DNA of 64,000 nucleotides, taken from NCBI GenBank assembly GCA_018389105.1, contig JACATO010001658.1, positions 186,001 to 250,000 of the forward strand, read 5' to 3'. Source of the stretch: Nautilus pompilius (taxonomy: Eukaryota > Mollusca > Cephalopoda > Nautilida > Nautilidae). Both the position numbers and the translations under genes were made by a program. Shown here in pieces: positions 62,819 to 64,000 of the stretch. The notes under the pieces were generated by a model. The model had not been told where the DNA came from and did not search any database. It was given only the letters and a program-made list of their open reading frames with translations. Numbering within the stretch: position 1 is the stretch's first letter; each line of letters opens with the position of its first letter.

Positions 62819-64000
62819 GTTGGTGGGCTCCCTCATTTCATTCCTAAAAACAGTAGCCTGAAACTTTAACATTTTTGCAAATCATAAATGTCACACAGTA
62901 GTATTTTTCTGATTTGATTAGTAATTTAAAAGAACAATGATGTTAACACAGTATTAACATCCATCACTGCCATTTATAATTCACTTTCAATGCTAAATTT
63001 ACCAATCACTAATTATAAAAAAATACACAAAAGTAGCTAAATACTCTTGTATCGGTGCTATGGAGACTGCTATTGTGCGTGTGAGTGTAAGCTTGTTTGA
63101 AATGAGAGCAGAAAACATAACATCAGAGCTCCACCATGGTGCACAACTGAGTGCCATACAGCGCTTTACATATCTGTGATGATGTAAATATTTATGTCAT
63201 CTTCTTGACAGGAGAATTATGGTGTCATCTATGCATGTTTAAAAAGTAATGAAAGTTTAAATTTACTGTAATTCACTTGAAATTATTGGTACAGATAGAG
63301 TATTACAAACAATGCCTTTAGTTATGAAGTGAGTCCCCCCCCTTTTTTTACACTAACCACCATAAATAGCTTCATACAGTTAATTTTTGAATGAATTTTA
63401 AAACCTACCAGGTGATAAATTAATGCTTAGGAGACTAGTGTTGAATAAGCTTGAGAAATGTGTTGGCTAATTAAAAAATTCATTGATAAAACTAATCAAA
63501 ATTGAGCTTTCACAGTGCTCATAGAAGCATCCAACTTCTTTTCAATTCAAACCAGGTGCAGAGACATGGCATATTCCAATTTATTTTTATGAGTATTTCG
63601 ATGCTAATATATTTTTTTAAAGCCTTTATTGACACTTAGTAAAGATCATTTAGCAGATTTACTGATGAGGAGTTGGACGCTAAAGACTTTATTGAATCTT
63701 TTTATGATCAAATTGATTAACCTGTGAATGGTTTGCAGCAGCTTTGGCAGTCTTTATGATGTTGGGATGATTTCTGACAAAGTATCTAATGATGATTTTG
63801 AACTCAGAATTGATGGTAGAGACAGTGGTTATTACAGTTCTGATGAATTCTTAGAGGTGTCACAGTTAGTTTATGGATTTGACAGAGCCAGGGGCATGAC
63901 ACGAAAGTAAGCTGTCTCTCTGGCATCATGCTTTGAGATACATCACACTAAGAAAGGTTGTCAAAATTTCTATGACATGAATTACAAAAAGTGATCAGTT
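62819..64000. other. Intron 26, open at the window edge
   Basis: The acceptor of the next HYR exon is not seen. The region holds a copy of interspersed repeat family 1 and, at 63640-63910, two short acidic frames that look mildly protein-like (RFTDEELDAKDFIESF; then FELRIDGRDSGYYSSDEF) but do not resemble the rest of an HYR domain. Confidence 0.5.
63099..63240. repeat. Interspersed repeat, family 1, copy 2
   Basis: Same order of blocks as 13233-13385 (AAATGAGAG, GAGCTCCA, a GCCATACAGCGC-like block, CTTGACAGGAGAA), with many substitutions. Confidence 0.6.

Noticed and set aside
1-64000. CRISPR arrays, tRNA or rRNA genes, viral insertions
   Set aside because: No regularly spaced short repeats, no convincing cloverleaf and no viral genes were recognised by eye.

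Overview
This is a stretch of animal nuclear DNA. It is AT-rich, with many homopolymer and CA/TC microsatellite tracts, GT-AG introns of 0.5 to 12 kb, and cut-and-paste DNA transposon remains (Tc1, pogo/Tigger, hAT and piggyBac types). There are no bacterial operons and no RNA genes that I can recognise. The repeat mixture and extracellular mosaic protein fit an invertebrate such as a mollusc or other lophotrochozoan. That placement is an inference, and nothing in the window fixes the species.

Almost the whole window is one plus-strand gene. I can place 26 coding exons between 609 and 62818 (about 4.4 kb of coding sequence, about 1,480 codons), and the gene runs off the right edge. Nearly every exon pair joins in matching phase. 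Reading order: a signal peptide (609-665); a C-type lectin-like domain (12939-20133 or so, with one exon not found); an LDL-receptor class A module (same exon as the end of the lectin, 20133-20357); three CUB domains, each split over two exons (22008-32471); three sushi/CCP modules (35449-40500); two calcium-binding-type EGF modules (42366-45550); three more sushi modules (46257-49759); a seventh, split sushi module (from 53270); a pair of similar domains I do not recognise (54678-61958); and the start of a hyalin-repeat (HYR) domain (62649-62818). Most modules are bounded by phase 1 introns, the usual signature of exon-shuffled extracellular proteins. The product should be secreted or cell-surface and adhesive or scavenger-like. 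No transmembrane segment lies in the part seen, and I cannot give it a gene name.

Region by region: 1-3760 is relatively GC- and CpG-rich and holds exon 1 and probably the promoter. Intron 1 (666-12938) carries a 66-bp tandem triplication, a long foldback repeat, a decayed IR/DR-type Tc1 element and a GA-rich minisatellite with six perfect TGACGTCA sites. Introns 2-4 hold a Tc1 relic and a Tigger-type MITE. Intron 7 holds a broken pogo transposase. Intron 11 holds a piggyBac-type MITE. Intron 15 holds a possible 1.3-kb TIR element. Intron 18 holds another pogo-like MITE. Intron 19 holds a clear hAT element with 8-bp target duplication. Intron 23 holds a second relic of the Tc1 family seen in intron 3.

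Points most worth a second look: the duplicated unknown domain near the right end; a sushi half-exon that ends in an in-frame TAG followed by AATAAA (a possible alternative end giving a shorter secreted form); the cluster of CRE-type sites in intron 1; and a 507-bp MITE that resembles mammalian Tigger-type repeats as I remember them.
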